Shown here piece after piece: positions 1 through 9,482 of a stretch of DNA of 64,000 nt. A model generated the notes under the pieces. That model searched no databases and was not told the DNA's origin. It was given only the letters and a program-made list of their open reading frames with translations. The stretch is from Melioribacteraceae bacterium. GTDB lineage: Bacteria; Bacteroidota; Ignavibacteria; Ignavibacteriales; Melioribacteraceae. The position numbers were made by a program, and so were the translations under genes. Location: positions 372,001 through 436,000 of the forward strand of contig WYBN01000009.1 of NCBI GenBank assembly GCA_011525875.1, given 5' to 3'. Numbering within the stretch: position 1 is the stretch's first letter; each line of letters starts with the position of its first letter.

Positions 1-1492
1 ATTCTATAAAATAAGTATATCCGAGCATCAAACCGATTTCCTGCAAAAGCACACTGGTTTTATTTGTGATTCCGGTTATAAATCCTTCAAGGACCGAAGC
101 CTTTGCCCCGTTGAAATTTGCGAATTGAAGATATTCTCTGTCCCGTCCGTAACTTCCCGTAACAGCCACTGCAATTTCTTGGTTTTCGAGTCTGTACATA
201 CCGCCGAAGGATGCATGGTAAATATTCCATGTTGATATTCCAGGAGTAAGTCCGTCAAACTGAATATTGCTTCGGTTGTTGAAGTCCGTTCGAAAACTCA
301 AATATACGCTCAGCGTTGCATTTATTTTGTGTTCAACAGCTATCGAGTAATTAATTATACTTTTCTTTGCTTCTTCCACTCTAAGAAAATCTTTGCTGTT
401 CAGATCAGCTGTATTGCCGTTAAAGATATCGCCTTTGAAAAATATTTTATCTTTTGGCTGAATAATTGTGTATTTATCAACCGAATTAAAATACTCTGCC
501 GAGAAAGCTAAATGTGTGGAAACGAAGATTTTATAATCTAAACCGAAACCGATAGAGAGGGGAGATTTATAATCGGCTTTCAAATCCTGCTGGCGGTCGG
601 TTCCGACTAATTCAATAGGAATTTCTGTTGAGCTGCCTTCCTCATTGTATCTTATTATATTTCTGGATGTCAGTATGCCTGCTACAGTTCCCTGCCCGAG
701 CAAATACATTCCGGGCATTGTAAACGTCAGGCCTGCTTTCAGCTCATTCCACTGATATGAGAAACCAATTTTCGGAAATGTCCGCACATTCCAATATTCA
801 ATTGATTCCAAAATCTGATTGCTTGCCACTTTATAGGAAAAGCGGTCAACGGCAAAGGCGTTTGCATTCTTAGATTGGGAATGGCTTCTAAGAACTACGA
901 ACCAGGTTATGCCGAAAGCAAGGTCGTCGTTTAATAACATTGCCCAGCTAAGACCACCCCAAAATTCCGATAAATTTACGTTCAATTGAAATTGTCCGGA
1001 AAAATCCTCGTTGCCTTCAAATGCATCGGCAAATTTACCCCCGCCGAGATGAATCCCGTCGTGCAGTGTTGGTATAATATCAGCGCTTGATTCAAATCTC
1101 GCTGAAGCTTCAATCTGAGCGAAATCTCTCGCAGCAAGGGAATATCCCAGCCTGAGTTCAGGTATTAATTGACTGCTTATAGTTCCGGAAACGAGAGTCG
1201 GCACTAATAAAATCTGGCTTGATCTTAACTCAAGGTTTTTGCCTATGCCGTCATCAAAAGTAATATCCTGTAGTTGATAGGCGTTGGAGCTGACCGAATG
1301 ACTGTTAGTCGTAAGAAAAGCGAGAGCTGCAGGGTTATAATAGCCAGCGCTGTTATCTCTTACCCCGCCAATAACGGCTCCGCCCAAAAGAGCCGAGCGG
1401 CTTCCGCCCATATTTATCATATAATGATTGTCCTGCGAATGGAGAACATTCGCAATTAATAGAAAAACAAAAAGATATATTCTAAATTTCAT
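1..1492 (-). CDS. Outer-membrane beta-barrel protein, FadL/OmpP1-like, partial (3' end outside window)
   Basis: The frame stays open from an ATG at 1492 to the left edge of the window, so about 497 residues are seen without a stop. The first ~18 residues form a signal peptide (MKFRIYLFVFLLIAN, ending near HSQ). The mature start has the signature MGGSRSALLGG...DNSAGYYNPAALAF, which matches the N terminus of FadL/OmpP1/PorV-type barrels (Ala-Gly-rich, then DxxxxYYNPA). The rest alternates short hydrophobic strands with polar loops, as expected for an outer-membrane barrel. Proteins of this kind carry hydrophobic substrates or serve as T9SS shuttle partners; I cannot tell which here. The C-terminal strand is missing, so length cannot be compared with the family. 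It diverges from the ferritin-like gene at 1639. Confidence 0.75.
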   Translation of the reverse strand, partial: MKFRIYLFVFLLIANVLHSQDNHYMINMGGSRSALLGGAVIGGVRDNSAGYYNPAALAFLTTNSHSVSSNAYQLQDITFDDGIGKNLELRSSQILLVPTLVSGTISSQLIPELRLGYSLAARDFAQIEASARFESSADIIPTLHDGIHLGGGKFADAFEGNEDFSGQFQLNVNLSEFWGGLSWAMLLNDDLAFGITWFVVLRSHSQSKNANAFAVDRFSYKVASNQILESIEYWNVRTFPKIGFSYQWNELKAGLTFTMPGMYLLGQGTVAGILTSRNIIRYNEEGSSTEIPIELVGTDRQQDLKADYKSPLSIGFGLDYKIFVSTHLAFSAEYFNSVDKYTIIQPKDKIFFKGDIFNGNTADLNSKDFLRVEEAKKSIINYSIAVEHKINATLSVYLSFRTDFNNRSNIQFDGLTPGISTWNIYHASFGGMYRLENQEIAVAVTGSYGRDREYLQFANFNGAKASVLEGFITGITNKTSVLLQEIGLMLGYTYFIE

Positions 1493-1638
1493 AATGCAAT
1501 TCAGACTATTGTTAACTATAAGGATTATGCATCGTAAATATAAATGAAAAAAAATTATTAAATTTTTAGAACCAATTAGTGAAATTAATTGTTAATACTT
1601 TATTACTGTCATTAATGAAGAAATAATAAGGAGGTTTT

Positions 1639-2091
1639 ATGTCTAACAAGGAAAAAATTATTGAAGGCCTAAAAAAATCATACTGGGCTGAAATTGAAAC
1701 GGTTATTAATTACATCGCAAATTCAGTTAATCTCGACGGAGTAAGAGCCGAAGAAATTAAAAAAGCTTTAGCTGTCGAAGTACAGGACGAGCTTACTCAC
1801 GCGCAGACTCTTGCTAAAAGAATTAAAGAATTGGGAGGTAAAATTCCCGGCTCGATGGAGATTAAGCCATCACAGAAATCTTTGCAGCCTTCGGCGGACA
1901 CAACCGATGTTGAGTACGTAATCAGAGGGGTAATAGAAGCCGAGAAAGAAGCAATCGAAGGTTACAATAAATTAATAAAAGACTGTGACGGAATTGATTA
2001 TGTAACCCAGGACCTTGCAGTTACCCTGCTTGCCGACGAGGAATCGCACAGAACGATTTTTGAAGGTTATCTTAAAGAATATACGAAATAA
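1639..2091 (+). CDS. Bacterioferritin-like / ferritin-like diiron protein
   Basis: 150 residues with an all-helical ferritin-like pattern. Candidate diiron ligands are E18, E51xxH54, E100 (or E104) and E134xxH137. The E18/E51/H54 set falls at the positions I recall for bacterioferritin. Such proteins oxidise and store iron or reduce peroxide in the cytoplasm. The length is close to bacterioferritin, but the loop between helices 2 and 3 (about residues 66-88) seems longer, so a rubrerythrin-like member without rubredoxin is also possible. The start is fixed by a strong ribosome binding site, AAGGAGG, a few bases upstream of the ATG. A strong terminator follows, so it is probably a single-gene unit. 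Confidence 0.82.
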   Translation: MSNKEKIIEGLKKSYWAEIETVINYIANSVNLDGVRAEEIKKALAVEVQDELTHAQTLAKRIKELGGKIPGSMEIKPSQKSLQPSADTTDVEYVIRGVIEAEKEAIEGYNKLIKDCDGIDYVTQDLAVTLLADEESHRTIFEGYLKEYTK

Positions 2092-2112
2092 TTTTTTTTG
2101 CCGGTTTAATAC

Positions 2113-2141
2113 AAAGCCCCCGAAAGTTCGGGGGCTTTTTT
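2113..2141 (+). terminator. Rho-independent terminator after the ferritin-like gene
   Basis: The arms AAAGCCCCCGAA and TTCGGGGGCTTT form a perfect 12-bp stem around a 2-base loop, followed by a run of T. The A-rich 5' arm means it could work in both directions. Confidence 0.9.
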
Positions 2142-2158
2142 ATAATTATGGATAGAGA

Positions 2159-3643
2159 ATGAGAAGGAAAATAATTACTATAGGATCCGGATTTGCCGGC
2201 TTAGCTGCCGCAACTACAGCAGCGGATCTTGGTTACGAAGTTTTATTGCTCGAAAAAAACTCTCAGCCAGGGGGAAGAGCCCAAAGATGGGAAAAAGACG
2301 GATTCAAATTCGACCTCGGACCCAGCTGGTACTGGATGCCCGACGTATTCGAGAATTACTTCGGAAGATTCGGTAAGAGAGTGGAAGATTATTACAAACT
2401 GGTCAGGCTTGATCCTTCTTACAGGGTTTATTTCGATAAGAAAGATTTTATTGACGTTCCTGGATCATTAAACGAAATGTATAAATTGTACGATTCGTTA
2501 GAGCCGGGTTCTTCAGAAAATCTGAAAACCTTTCTGCAGCAGGCGAAATACAAATATGAAACCGGTATGAATGACTATGTGCTTCGTCCTTCCTATTCGA
2601 TAACCGAATTCATTGACTTAAATGTAATCAGTCAATTGATGAAAATACAAATGTTCTCTTCGCTGAGATCGCATGTACGCAGACTGTTTAAGAACGAACG
2701 CATTATAAAAATGCTTGAATTCCCCGTATTGTTTTTGGGGGCATCGCCCGCCAAAACTCCGGCGATGTACAGTTTGATGAATTATGCCGATATTGAACTG
2801 GGGACTTGGTATCCTGAAGGGGGAATGGGGAAGATTGTTGAAGCTATGGTTAAACTTGCCGAAGAAAAAGGGGTTAAAATTTTATTTGATACGGAAGTAA
2901 ATAAAATAATAGTGCAAAACGGCAAAGTTGTTTCGGTGACTACAGGTGAAAACACTTTTGAATGTGATGCATTAATTGCCGGCTCGGATTATCAGCACAC
3001 CGAACAAATTCTTCTCGGAGATCAGCATCGCAGTTATGATAAAAAATATTGGGACAGCCGTAAACTTTCGCCATCAAGTTTACTTTTCTATCTTGGAATA
3101 AATAAAAAAATAAATTCGCTTCTGCATCACACGCTTTTTTTTCATGAAGACTACGATCTGCACGCTTCAGAAATTTATGATAACCCAAAATGGCCTAGTA
3201 AACCGTTGTTTTATACATCGACCGCATCAAAAACCGACAAAACTGTTTCGCCGGCTGGAATGGAAAATCTTGTTATACTTATGCCTCTGGCAGCCGGAAT
3301 TGAAGATACTGACGAGCTCCGCGAAAAATATTTTAATATGATAATAGATAACTTCGAAAAAATAACCGGCGAATCAATCAAAGAAAATATAGTTTTGAAA
3401 AGAAGTTACTGCGTAAAAGATTTTGAAAAAGATTATCATTCATTCAAAGGTAATGCATACGGATTAGCGAATGTGCTGTTGCAAACCGCTTTCTTTAAAC
3501 CGAAATTGAAATCGAAGAAAGTCGCAAATCTTTATTTTACGGGGCAACTAACAGTGCCGGGTCCGGGGGTTCCGCCTTCGCTTATATCGGGTCAGATCGC
3601 AGCTTCCGAAGTTCACAAATATTTTACCCGAATAAAAAGCTAA
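2159..3643 (+). CDS. CrtI-type phytoene/carotenoid desaturase (FAD-dependent)
   Basis: 494 residues. The N terminus carries a Rossmann FAD-binding motif (GSGFAGLAAA, residues 9-18), an acidic end of beta-2 (LLLEK) and the family motif QPGGRAQRW near residue 41. The C terminus has the conserved segment FTGQLTVPGPGVPPSLISGQIAA typical of CrtI/CrtN/CrtD desaturases. The length (about 490-500) fits the family. These enzymes add double bonds to C30-C40 carotenoid precursors at the membrane. No phytoene synthase or other crt gene lies beside it, so the exact substrate (phytoene, a hydroxylated carotene, or another) is unknown. An upstream ATG at 2148 is out of frame and stops at once. The 3' end overlaps the convergent transporter gene by 4 bp. 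Confidence 0.82.
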   Translation: MRRKIITIGSGFAGLAAATTAADLGYEVLLLEKNSQPGGRAQRWEKDGFKFDLGPSWYWMPDVFENYFGRFGKRVEDYYKLVRLDPSYRVYFDKKDFIDVPGSLNEMYKLYDSLEPGSSENLKTFLQQAKYKYETGMNDYVLRPSYSITEFIDLNVISQLMKIQMFSSLRSHVRRLFKNERIIKMLEFPVLFLGASPAKTPAMYSLMNYADIELGTWYPEGGMGKIVEAMVKLAEEKGVKILFDTEVNKIIVQNGKVVSVTTGENTFECDALIAGSDYQHTEQILLGDQHRSYDKKYWDSRKLSPSSLLFYLGINKKINSLLHHTLFFHEDYDLHASEIYDNPKWPSKPLFYTSTASKTDKTVSPAGMENLVILMPLAAGIEDTDELREKYFNMIIDNFEKITGESIKENIVLKRSYCVKDFEKDYHSFKGNAYGLANVLLQTAFFKPKLKSKKVANLYFTGQLTVPGPGVPPSLISGQIAASEVHKYFTRIKS

Positions 3644-4974
3644 CCTTCTTTTTTTCTGTCCATCCTCCCGGTTATAATTCCGAAAATCAAAAGAGCAACA
3701 GCCGCAACAGAGGCGATTGCTACGAAATAATACCAAATAAGATGTGCGTCGGAGTAATATGCTGCATATTGCACATCGGTTAATCCGGGCGGAAGTGTTT
3801 TGGGATCGGGGCAGTATTTATCAAGCAGAAATCCCGACATAATAAATCCGGCAAGAGCCGAAAAGAAAGAGTGCAGATGGCTGAATCCCATATAAACGCC
3901 TTCTTCTCCTTCCGGCGCCTGCAGCGCAAAATATTCTAAAAAGCGGGGAGAGATGAAACACTCGGCAAGTCCTTGTATTCCTATTCCAACGATGAGCATA
4001 ACTGTTAAGGGATGAAGAACAACCATTCCGAGAATGTCTACATTCGGACCGGTAATACTTTCGAGGGATTGGCTGAATGCAAGAGCAAGACCCGACAGCG
4101 GCATCAACACCATTCCTATAAACATCGAATAAACAGCTTTGTACTTTTTGAAAATCTGAGTTACAAGAACAACGAATAACACAACTACAAGAGGATTAAC
4201 ATTTGCGAGCCATTCCGGTTTTGCTTCCGCTCCCTGCAGCCTTATCACGTATTTTGGCATCGTAGCGTATAATTGATGCTGGATAATCCAGAAACCCGAG
4301 ACGATAAGGGTAAGAAGTATTAGACGGGGAGTTACGAAAATTCTTTTCAGAGCATTGAAAACATCTCTAATGGATTTACCCTCGTATTTTTTATCGAGCG
4401 GTTTAAAGATTACTATGGCAAGGATTAAAGCGGCGAATGACATCCCCGCCGAAAAGAAATTTACATATTCAATGCCTATACCCTGCCTTATCGAAGGAAC
4501 AACAGTTTTGCCGCTGAATGCGCCGATATTAACAACCCAATAGAAAAGAGAGAACGCTCTTGCTTTGTTTGCTTCGCTGCTTGTCTTTGCAACCGTGCCG
4601 GTTATCAGAGGTTTAATGAATGAACCGCCAAACAGCACTACGAATAAAAAGAAAATCACAAGCATCTTGGAATGGAACACGCCGAGAAAAAAATAACCTA
4701 CTGTCAGCAGCGAGAAGGCAAGTATCAGTCCGTTCTTGAAACCTATCTTATCGCCGATTGCACCCACAAACGGGGGAAAGAAATACAGAAGCGCAAAGAA
4801 AACGCCGGCGACGACTCCGGTTTCTTTATCGTTAAATCCTACAATGTCAGTAAGATAAAGAGTTAATACAATAAAAAATCCATAATAGGCGGCTCGCTCG
4901 AATAATTCCATTGCGTTTGCCAGCCAGAATTCGCGCGGGAATTTCCAGGTTTCAGCGCCGGTTTTTTCTGTCAT
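3640..4974 (-). CDS. POT-like major facilitator superfamily transporter
   Basis: About 444 residues with 12 or more hydrophobic segments. The first helix begins with ELFERAAYYGFF, close to the ExxERxxYYG motif of proton-dependent oligopeptide transporters (POT/PTR family); the later segment GDKIGFKNG resembles the MFS loop 2-3 motif. It is likely an inner-membrane proton symporter for small peptides or a related solute, but the substrate cannot be read. I chose the ATG at 4974 because GGAGG sits 7 bases upstream; a TTG at 5001 would extend the protein by nine residues but would put that ribosome binding site inside the gene. The 3' end overlaps the CrtI-type gene by 4 bp. Confidence 0.75.
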   Translation of the reverse strand: MTEKTGAETWKFPREFWLANAMELFERAAYYGFFIVLTLYLTDIVGFNDKETGVVAGVFFALLYFFPPFVGAIGDKIGFKNGLILAFSLLTVGYFFLGVFHSKMLVIFFLFVVLFGGSFIKPLITGTVAKTSSEANKARAFSLFYWVVNIGAFSGKTVVPSIRQGIGIEYVNFFSAGMSFAALILAIVIFKPLDKKYEGKSIRDVFNALKRIFVTPRLILLTLIVSGFWIIQHQLYATMPKYVIRLQGAEAKPEWLANVNPLVVVLFVVLVTQIFKKYKAVYSMFIGMVLMPLSGLALAFSQSLESITGPNVDILGMVVLHPLTVMLIVGIGIQGLAECFISPRFLEYFALQAPEGEEGVYMGFSHLHSFFSALAGFIMSGFLLDKYCPDPKTLPPGLTDVQYAAYYSDAHLIWYYFVAIASVAAVALLIFGIITGRMDRKKEG

Positions 4975-5492
4975 TCTTTCCTCCGAATTTATTTTCTTCA
5001 ATGTTTGAATTTGTCATCTGCGGTGTTCCATTGCGGAAGTTCTATGAACGGAAAGTTGAAGTATAAGCTGTGAATATCAATCTGCATTTAATTCCTGCTT
5101 AGTTAAATCTTGGCGGCTAAAATAATAAATATAAACCGGTTTGAAAAATACCTTTAATCATTTGTTAAAGGCTTTGAGATTTTTGATAGAGCACAAGCGT
5201 TCAAAAAATTCTATTGCCAAACAAGCTTATTTAATTTATTTTATTATCGGGATTGAGAGACATTTATTCATTCCGTTATTTCGTTTACAAAAATTGAACA
5301 GACAAAATGAAGATAATAAATTTTTATGCGCTGCCCTTGATACGAATTTTATGTTTTTCTTTACAGTATAAGTTATAAAAAGGGAAACGGCAGAAATATG
5401 ATTCACTTATTATAAACGCTCATTAGCATTTCTTGTTCATTTTAAAACAATTTTGATTTCACAACCGTAAAAGTCGAATCACCTGCTGCGGA
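4975..5492. other. Intergenic region, no gene recognised
   Basis: About 520 A+T-rich bases between the divergent transporter and T9SS-substrate genes. Promoters for both must lie here, but I see no clear -33/-7 pair. A 76-residue open frame at 5141-5371 on the + strand has no ribosome binding site and a low-complexity composition, so I do not call it. No RNA gene is evident. Confidence 0.5.
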
Positions 5493-5516
5493 AAAATATT
5501 TTTTGCAAAATATTTT
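5493..5516 (+). repeat. Inverted repeat abutting the start codon
   Basis: AAAATATTTT, TTGC, AAAATATTTT: two copies of a 10-bp self-palindromic arm around a 4-base spacer. The second copy ends at the base before the ATG at 5517. No Shine-Dalgarno sequence is visible, so the hairpin occupies the ribosome-entry zone. It could lower translation, or it could be chance in A+T-rich DNA. Confidence 0.6.
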
Positions 5517-6959
5517 ATGAGTAAAAAAATGAAAACCATGTTACTTTTTCTTTTACAGCTGAATTTTTTATTAGCCCAAACCATTGGCAGTCCTAATTGG
5601 GTTTTTGAAACAGATATCACGGCAGGAATTCGATCAACTCCGGCTGTCGGCGCTAACGGAACAATTTATTTCGGCACAGATGACGGAAATTTATACGCAT
5701 TGAGCAATAATGGACAAAAGAAATGGGAGTTTCACACAGAAGGATGGATTATCTCTTCCCCGGCAATCGGAAATGACGGAACAATTTACTTCGGTTCGAG
5801 AGACGGGAAATTATATGCGCTGAATCAGCAAGGTGATAAGGAGTGGGAATATGAATTAGGTGTAAATAGTGAAATCTGGTCTTCCCCTGCAGTTGGAAAC
5901 AACGGCACAATATATTTCGGCTCGACGAATGATACCGTTTATTCAATTGACGATAAAGGAAATCAGTTATGGAAATTTGCAGCAAACGGAAAAATATATT
6001 CTTCACCTGCTATTGATAAACAAGGCGTAATCTATATTGGCGCTAATGACTATAAGTTATATGCTATCAATCCCGATGGCAGTAAAAAATGGGAGTTTCA
6101 AACTAACGGACCAATTTATTTTTCCTCTCCGGCAATTGACAATGACGGCACGATTTATATAGGTTCGGATGATTCCACTCTTTATGCGATAAATAATGAC
6201 GGCACTAAAAAATGGGAATTCAAGTTAGGAGGAGTATGTGGAAATTCTCCCACAATTGACAGTAATGGAGTAATATATATCGGGGCGTTAGAGTTTGATG
6301 GAGCGTTCTATGCAATTAATCCTAACGGTACAAAAAAATGGGAATTCGGACGGGGCTTTGGTTTTTATTCTTCGGCAGCAATCGGGCTTGATGGAACAAT
6401 TTACATCGGTTCTAATTCGAACAAAGTATTTGCTGTAAATCCCGATGGAAGCATAAAATGGGAGTTTACCACCGGAGACATGGCTGAATCTTCCCCCGTC
6501 ATTTCGAGTGATGGTCTGCTTTATTTCGGAACAAATCATGGAAAACTATTCGCTCTTTACTCTGAGAATAAAAATTACTCGAATAGTTCATGGCCTAAAT
6601 TCAGACACAACGATAGGAACGACGGAAACATCTCCAATTCAGTTACAGAAATCCATGATAAAGAAAATATAATACTTGATTTAATCTTAGCGCAGAATTA
6701 CCCCAATCCCTTTAATCCATCAACCAAAATAAAATATACAATACCGTCAGCGAAAAAAAAATTCAGTTTACCGCAAACAGTAACGTTATTAGTCTATGAT
6801 ATTCTCGGAAGGGAAGTTGCGACTCTTGTTAACGAGCCTAAAGCCCCCGGGATTTATGAGGCAACATTCAACGCCGGTAATCTCTCAAGCGGTGTTTATT
6901 TCTATGAACTTCGCGCAGGTTCGTTTTCTTCGGTTATGAAACTAATGCTGCTGAGGTAG
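5517..6959 (+). CDS. Secreted PQQ-like beta-propeller protein with T9SS type A sorting domain
   Basis: 480 residues. A signal peptide (residues 1-21, ending LLAQ) is followed by at least eight repeats of about 37-40 residues, each with the pattern GTIYFGSxDxxLYAINxxGxKKWEF. This is the blade motif of PQQ-like/WD-like propellers, though nothing shows that a cofactor is bound. The C-terminal ~85 residues begin with LAQNYPNPFNPSTKIKYTIP and end with GVYFYELRAGSFSSVMKLMLLR, a classic type A sorting signal for the type IX secretion system. The protein is thus probably exported across the outer membrane and anchored or released there. No T9SS machinery gene lies in this window. The start is uncertain: a second ATG lies 9 bases downstream. 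Confidence 0.88.
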   Translation: MSKKMKTMLLFLLQLNFLLAQTIGSPNWVFETDITAGIRSTPAVGANGTIYFGTDDGNLYALSNNGQKKWEFHTEGWIISSPAIGNDGTIYFGSRDGKLYALNQQGDKEWEYELGVNSEIWSSPAVGNNGTIYFGSTNDTVYSIDDKGNQLWKFAANGKIYSSPAIDKQGVIYIGANDYKLYAINPDGSKKWEFQTNGPIYFSSPAIDNDGTIYIGSDDSTLYAINNDGTKKWEFKLGGVCGNSPTIDSNGVIYIGALEFDGAFYAINPNGTKKWEFGRGFGFYSSAAIGLDGTIYIGSNSNKVFAVNPDGSIKWEFTTGDMAESSPVISSDGLLYFGTNHGKLFALYSENKNYSNSSWPKFRHNDRNDGNISNSVTEIHDKENIILDLILAQNYPNPFNPSTKIKYTIPSAKKKFSLPQTVTLLVYDILGREVATLVNEPKAPGIYEATFNAGNLSSGVYFYELRAGSFSSVMKLMLLR

Positions 6960-7061
6960 TATTTCAGCCGTTTAGGATCACACCCTGGTAGACCATCTGA
7001 ACTTACTCTTATGTCTCGGGTTATTGGAATAAGAAGATTATTTATTAATCAGGATGGAATT

Positions 7062-8738
7062 TCATGACTTTCCGATTTTAGGCAGTCCGAGAATTTCTCT
7101 TGCCCGGTCAAGGGCATCATCAATATTAGCATGAATATTTTTTTCGCCAAAAAGATCAAACATACCCGACTGGGTAATTGCAATTAATGGCTGTGTGTGT
7201 ACTCCTGAAAGTATTAAATAGATATTTTGTTTTTGCGCATCAACATAGAAATCTTTTAGAGTGCGTAAACCTGTTGCGTCGATTGCCGGCACATTTCGCA
7301 TTCTTATAATACGAATTTTTGGAGGCGCTTCAATTGCTTTCATTTGTTCTTTAAATTTTGAAGCGGCACCAAAGAAGAATGGTCCGCTTATTTCAAAAAC
7401 TTCTACTCCGTCAGGAATCTGCTTTTTGTCAATGCCCATCGGATCTGGCAGCTCATCCTGATCTATTAACTCTCTGGTTATGACGCTGACATTAGAAACC
7501 TCTGCCATGCGTTTCATGAAAAGAAGTACCGCCAAAATCATTCCTATTTCAATTGCAATCGTAAGATCAAAAATTACAGTTAGAAAAAAAGTTGTTAGAA
7601 GAACTGCAACGTCGCTTCTTGGACTTTTTAATAATGATTTGAAAGCCTGCCATTCACTCATATTATAGGAAACCATAACAAGAATAGCCGCTAAAGCTGC
7701 CATGGGTATCAGCTTCGCAAATTTTCCGAAGAAAAGCATTATCAAAAGAAGAGTAAGCGCGTGTATGATTCCTGCAACCGGTGTCCGCCCGCCGTTATTA
7801 ATATTTGTTACGGTTCTGGCAATTGCTCCGGTGGCAGGTATTCCGCCGAATAGGGGAGTAATAATATTTGCCAAACCCTGCGCAACTAATTCCATGTTGC
7901 TTCTGTGTTTTCCGCCGATCATTCCGTCAGCAACAACAGCAGAAAGAAGAGACTCGATAGCAGCCAGTATTGCTATTACAGTTGCCGGCGCAATTAAATT
8001 TTTGATCACATCCAGATCAATTTCATACAACTGAAGAGAGGGTAATTCGGAGGAAATTTCCCCAAATTTTTTCCCGATTGTATCGACAGGAAGGTCAAAA
8101 ACCATCACAAGAATTGTCGTTACAATAATCGAAATTAGCGAACCAGGAATTTTATGCGTTACTTTTGACCAAAAAATCATTATAAACAAAGCAAGTAAAG
8201 CCAATCCTAGTGAAAAATAATTAAGAGAAAAAAAATTTTCGAAGTATACAATCCATTTTTCGTGAAACTCAGTTGGCACTTTTTGAATTTGCAGTCCGAA
8301 AAAATCCTTGATCTGCGTTGAAAAAATCAGCAGGGCAAGCCCGCTTGTAAAACCGACTATAACCGGATAAGGAATGAATTTTATCAGTGATCCAAATTTT
8401 ACCAAGCCCATTATTATAAGAATGGTTCCTGCCATGATTGTTGCGACTGCTAACCCCGTTGTTCCATATTGCTGAACTATTCCATATACAATAATAATGA
8501 AAGCGCCGGTAGGTCCGCCGATCTGGACGCGGCTTCCGCCGAGCAATGAAATGATAAATCCTGCAATGATCGCGGTAATAATTCCTTTCTCGGGTGTTAC
8601 ACCGCTTGCAATTCCGAAGGCAATGGCAAGAGGCAGCGCAACAATCCCAACAATGACGCCAGCAGTTGCATCGGCTGCAAATTGTTCTTTCGAGTAATTT
8701 TTGAGCGTTGTAAAAATCTTGGGTTTTAGTGTGGACAT
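7062..8738 (-). CDS. SulP-family anion transporter with C-terminal STAS domain
   Basis: 558 residues. The N-terminal ~400 residues hold the SulP membrane domain: [24 protein letters not shown] is the family opening, and [22 protein letters not shown] is the conserved mid-segment. A STAS domain occupies about residues 435-550 ([21 protein letters not shown]). Members carry sulfate, bicarbonate or other anions across the inner membrane, often coupled to sodium or protons. A periplasmic carbonic anhydrase is encoded about 0.75 kb upstream on the same strand, which makes bicarbonate a reasonable guess, but the sequence alone cannot settle the substrate. The ATG at 8738 gives a normal family length. 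Confidence 0.9.
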   Translation of the reverse strand: MSTLKPKIFTTLKNYSKEQFAADATAGVIVGIVALPLAIAFGIASGVTPEKGIITAIIAGFIISLLGGSRVQIGGPTGAFIIIVYGIVQQYGTTGLAVATIMAGTILIIMGLVKFGSLIKFIPYPVIVGFTSGLALLIFSTQIKDFFGLQIQKVPTEFHEKWIVYFENFFSLNYFSLGLALLALFIMIFWSKVTHKIPGSLISIIVTTILVMVFDLPVDTIGKKFGEISSELPSLQLYEIDLDVIKNLIAPATVIAILAAIESLLSAVVADGMIGGKHRSNMELVAQGLANIITPLFGGIPATGAIARTVTNINNGGRTPVAGIIHALTLLLIMLFFGKFAKLIPMAALAAILVMVSYNMSEWQAFKSLLKSPRSDVAVLLTTFFLTVIFDLTIAIEIGMILAVLLFMKRMAEVSNVSVITRELIDQDELPDPMGIDKKQIPDGVEVFEISGPFFFGAASKFKEQMKAIEAPPKIRIIRMRNVPAIDATGLRTLKDFYVDAQKQNIYLILSGVHTQPLIAITQSGMFDLFGEKNIHANIDDALDRAREILGLPKIGKS

Positions 8739-8855
8739 CAGAGGATATTGGATAATCTATAAATAATAAGAAGATTTAGTGAATTAAAAAAAAATCCCGC
8801 CTGCTCCAGAATTACGACAAATATTATTCAAAGAAATACTTTTTTATAATTTTAG

Positions 8856-8928
8856 CTGCCCCGTCAGGGGTCGAACCTGAACTCTTCTGATCCAGAGTCA
8901 GACGTGTTGCCAATTACACCACGGGGCA
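8856..8928 (-). tRNA. tRNA-Gln (anticodon CTG)
   Basis: Read on the minus strand, the 73-base sequence folds into a full cloverleaf: acceptor TGCCCCG/CGGGGCA, D-stem GTGT/ACAC, anticodon stem TCTGA/TCAGA with loop CTCTGGA (anticodon CTG), T-stem TCAGG/CCTGA with loop TTCGAAC, and discriminator G. CCA is not encoded. A TATATTTG element (8992-8999 on the minus strand) matches the Bacteroidetes -7 consensus about 64 bases upstream. Confidence 0.95.
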
Positions 8929-9018
8929 GTGAACTGATTTTGTTATAAAATCAATCAAAGAGAGAAAGCAAGAACAATCAAACTGTCTTCGCAAATATAT
9001 TAAGAAATTTTATTAAGG

Positions 9019-9459
9019 CTAATATTTCCCGAAAAGTTTTGCAAATGCTCTGTGAATCCGGTGTATTGAATTGACCGGCGGTGCATACATTAAAATACAT
9101 TTCCCGGAAACCATCTTTAATCCGAGTTCATCGGCTGTCTTAATTGCATCTTGTGATTCCGCTCCTTGCTGAAGCCAGATATTTTTCAATCCTAAAGATG
9201 AGGCTTCAATCAATATTTTGGGAACCTCCTTTGCATTGACGGAAATAAATACGCCGTTAACGTTATTCTTAATCGAATCTAAACTGGGGTAACACTTCAC
9301 GCCTTCGATTTCGTGTTCGGTTGGGTGTACGGCAAACACTTCAAAACCTTTTTGTTTCAACTCTTTATAGGCATGATTTCCGAACTTATTCTTATTCCTC
9401 GAATATCCAACAACAGCAATATTTTTAATCGAAATAAACTCTTTAATAGCATCATTCAT
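9019..9459 (-). CDS. CoA-binding domain protein (YccU-like)
   Basis: 146 residues forming a single Rossmann-like CoA-binding domain. Visible landmarks are the opening IKNIAVVGYSRNKNKFGN (glycine-rich nucleotide loop), the middle segment GVFISVNAKEVPKIL and the late segment NIWLQQGAES followed by SGKCILMY. This is the stand-alone form of the domain found at the N terminus of succinyl-CoA-synthetase-like proteins. Its cellular role is not established. It is probably cytoplasmic, since no signal peptide is seen. It sits 23 bases downstream of the carbonic anhydrase gene on the same strand and may be co-transcribed with it. Confidence 0.85.
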   Translation of the reverse strand: MNDAIKEFISIKNIAVVGYSRNKNKFGNHAYKELKQKGFEVFAVHPTEHEIEGVKCYPSLDSIKNNVNGVFISVNAKEVPKILIEASSLGLKNIWLQQGAESQDAIKTADELGLKMVSGKCILMYAPPVNSIHRIHRAFAKLFGKY

Positions 9460-9482
9460 AATCCAATTCCACTAATTATTAA

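Noticed and set aside
329..511. Small + strand frames inside the 5' barrel gene (also 1274-1459)
   Set aside because: They are antisense shadows of the barrel gene, which is open on the minus strand throughout.
5141..5371. 76-residue open frame in the 5 kb intergenic region
   Set aside because: No ribosome binding site, Phe/Lys/Leu-rich composition of A+T-rich noncoding DNA, and no recognisable motif or signal peptide.
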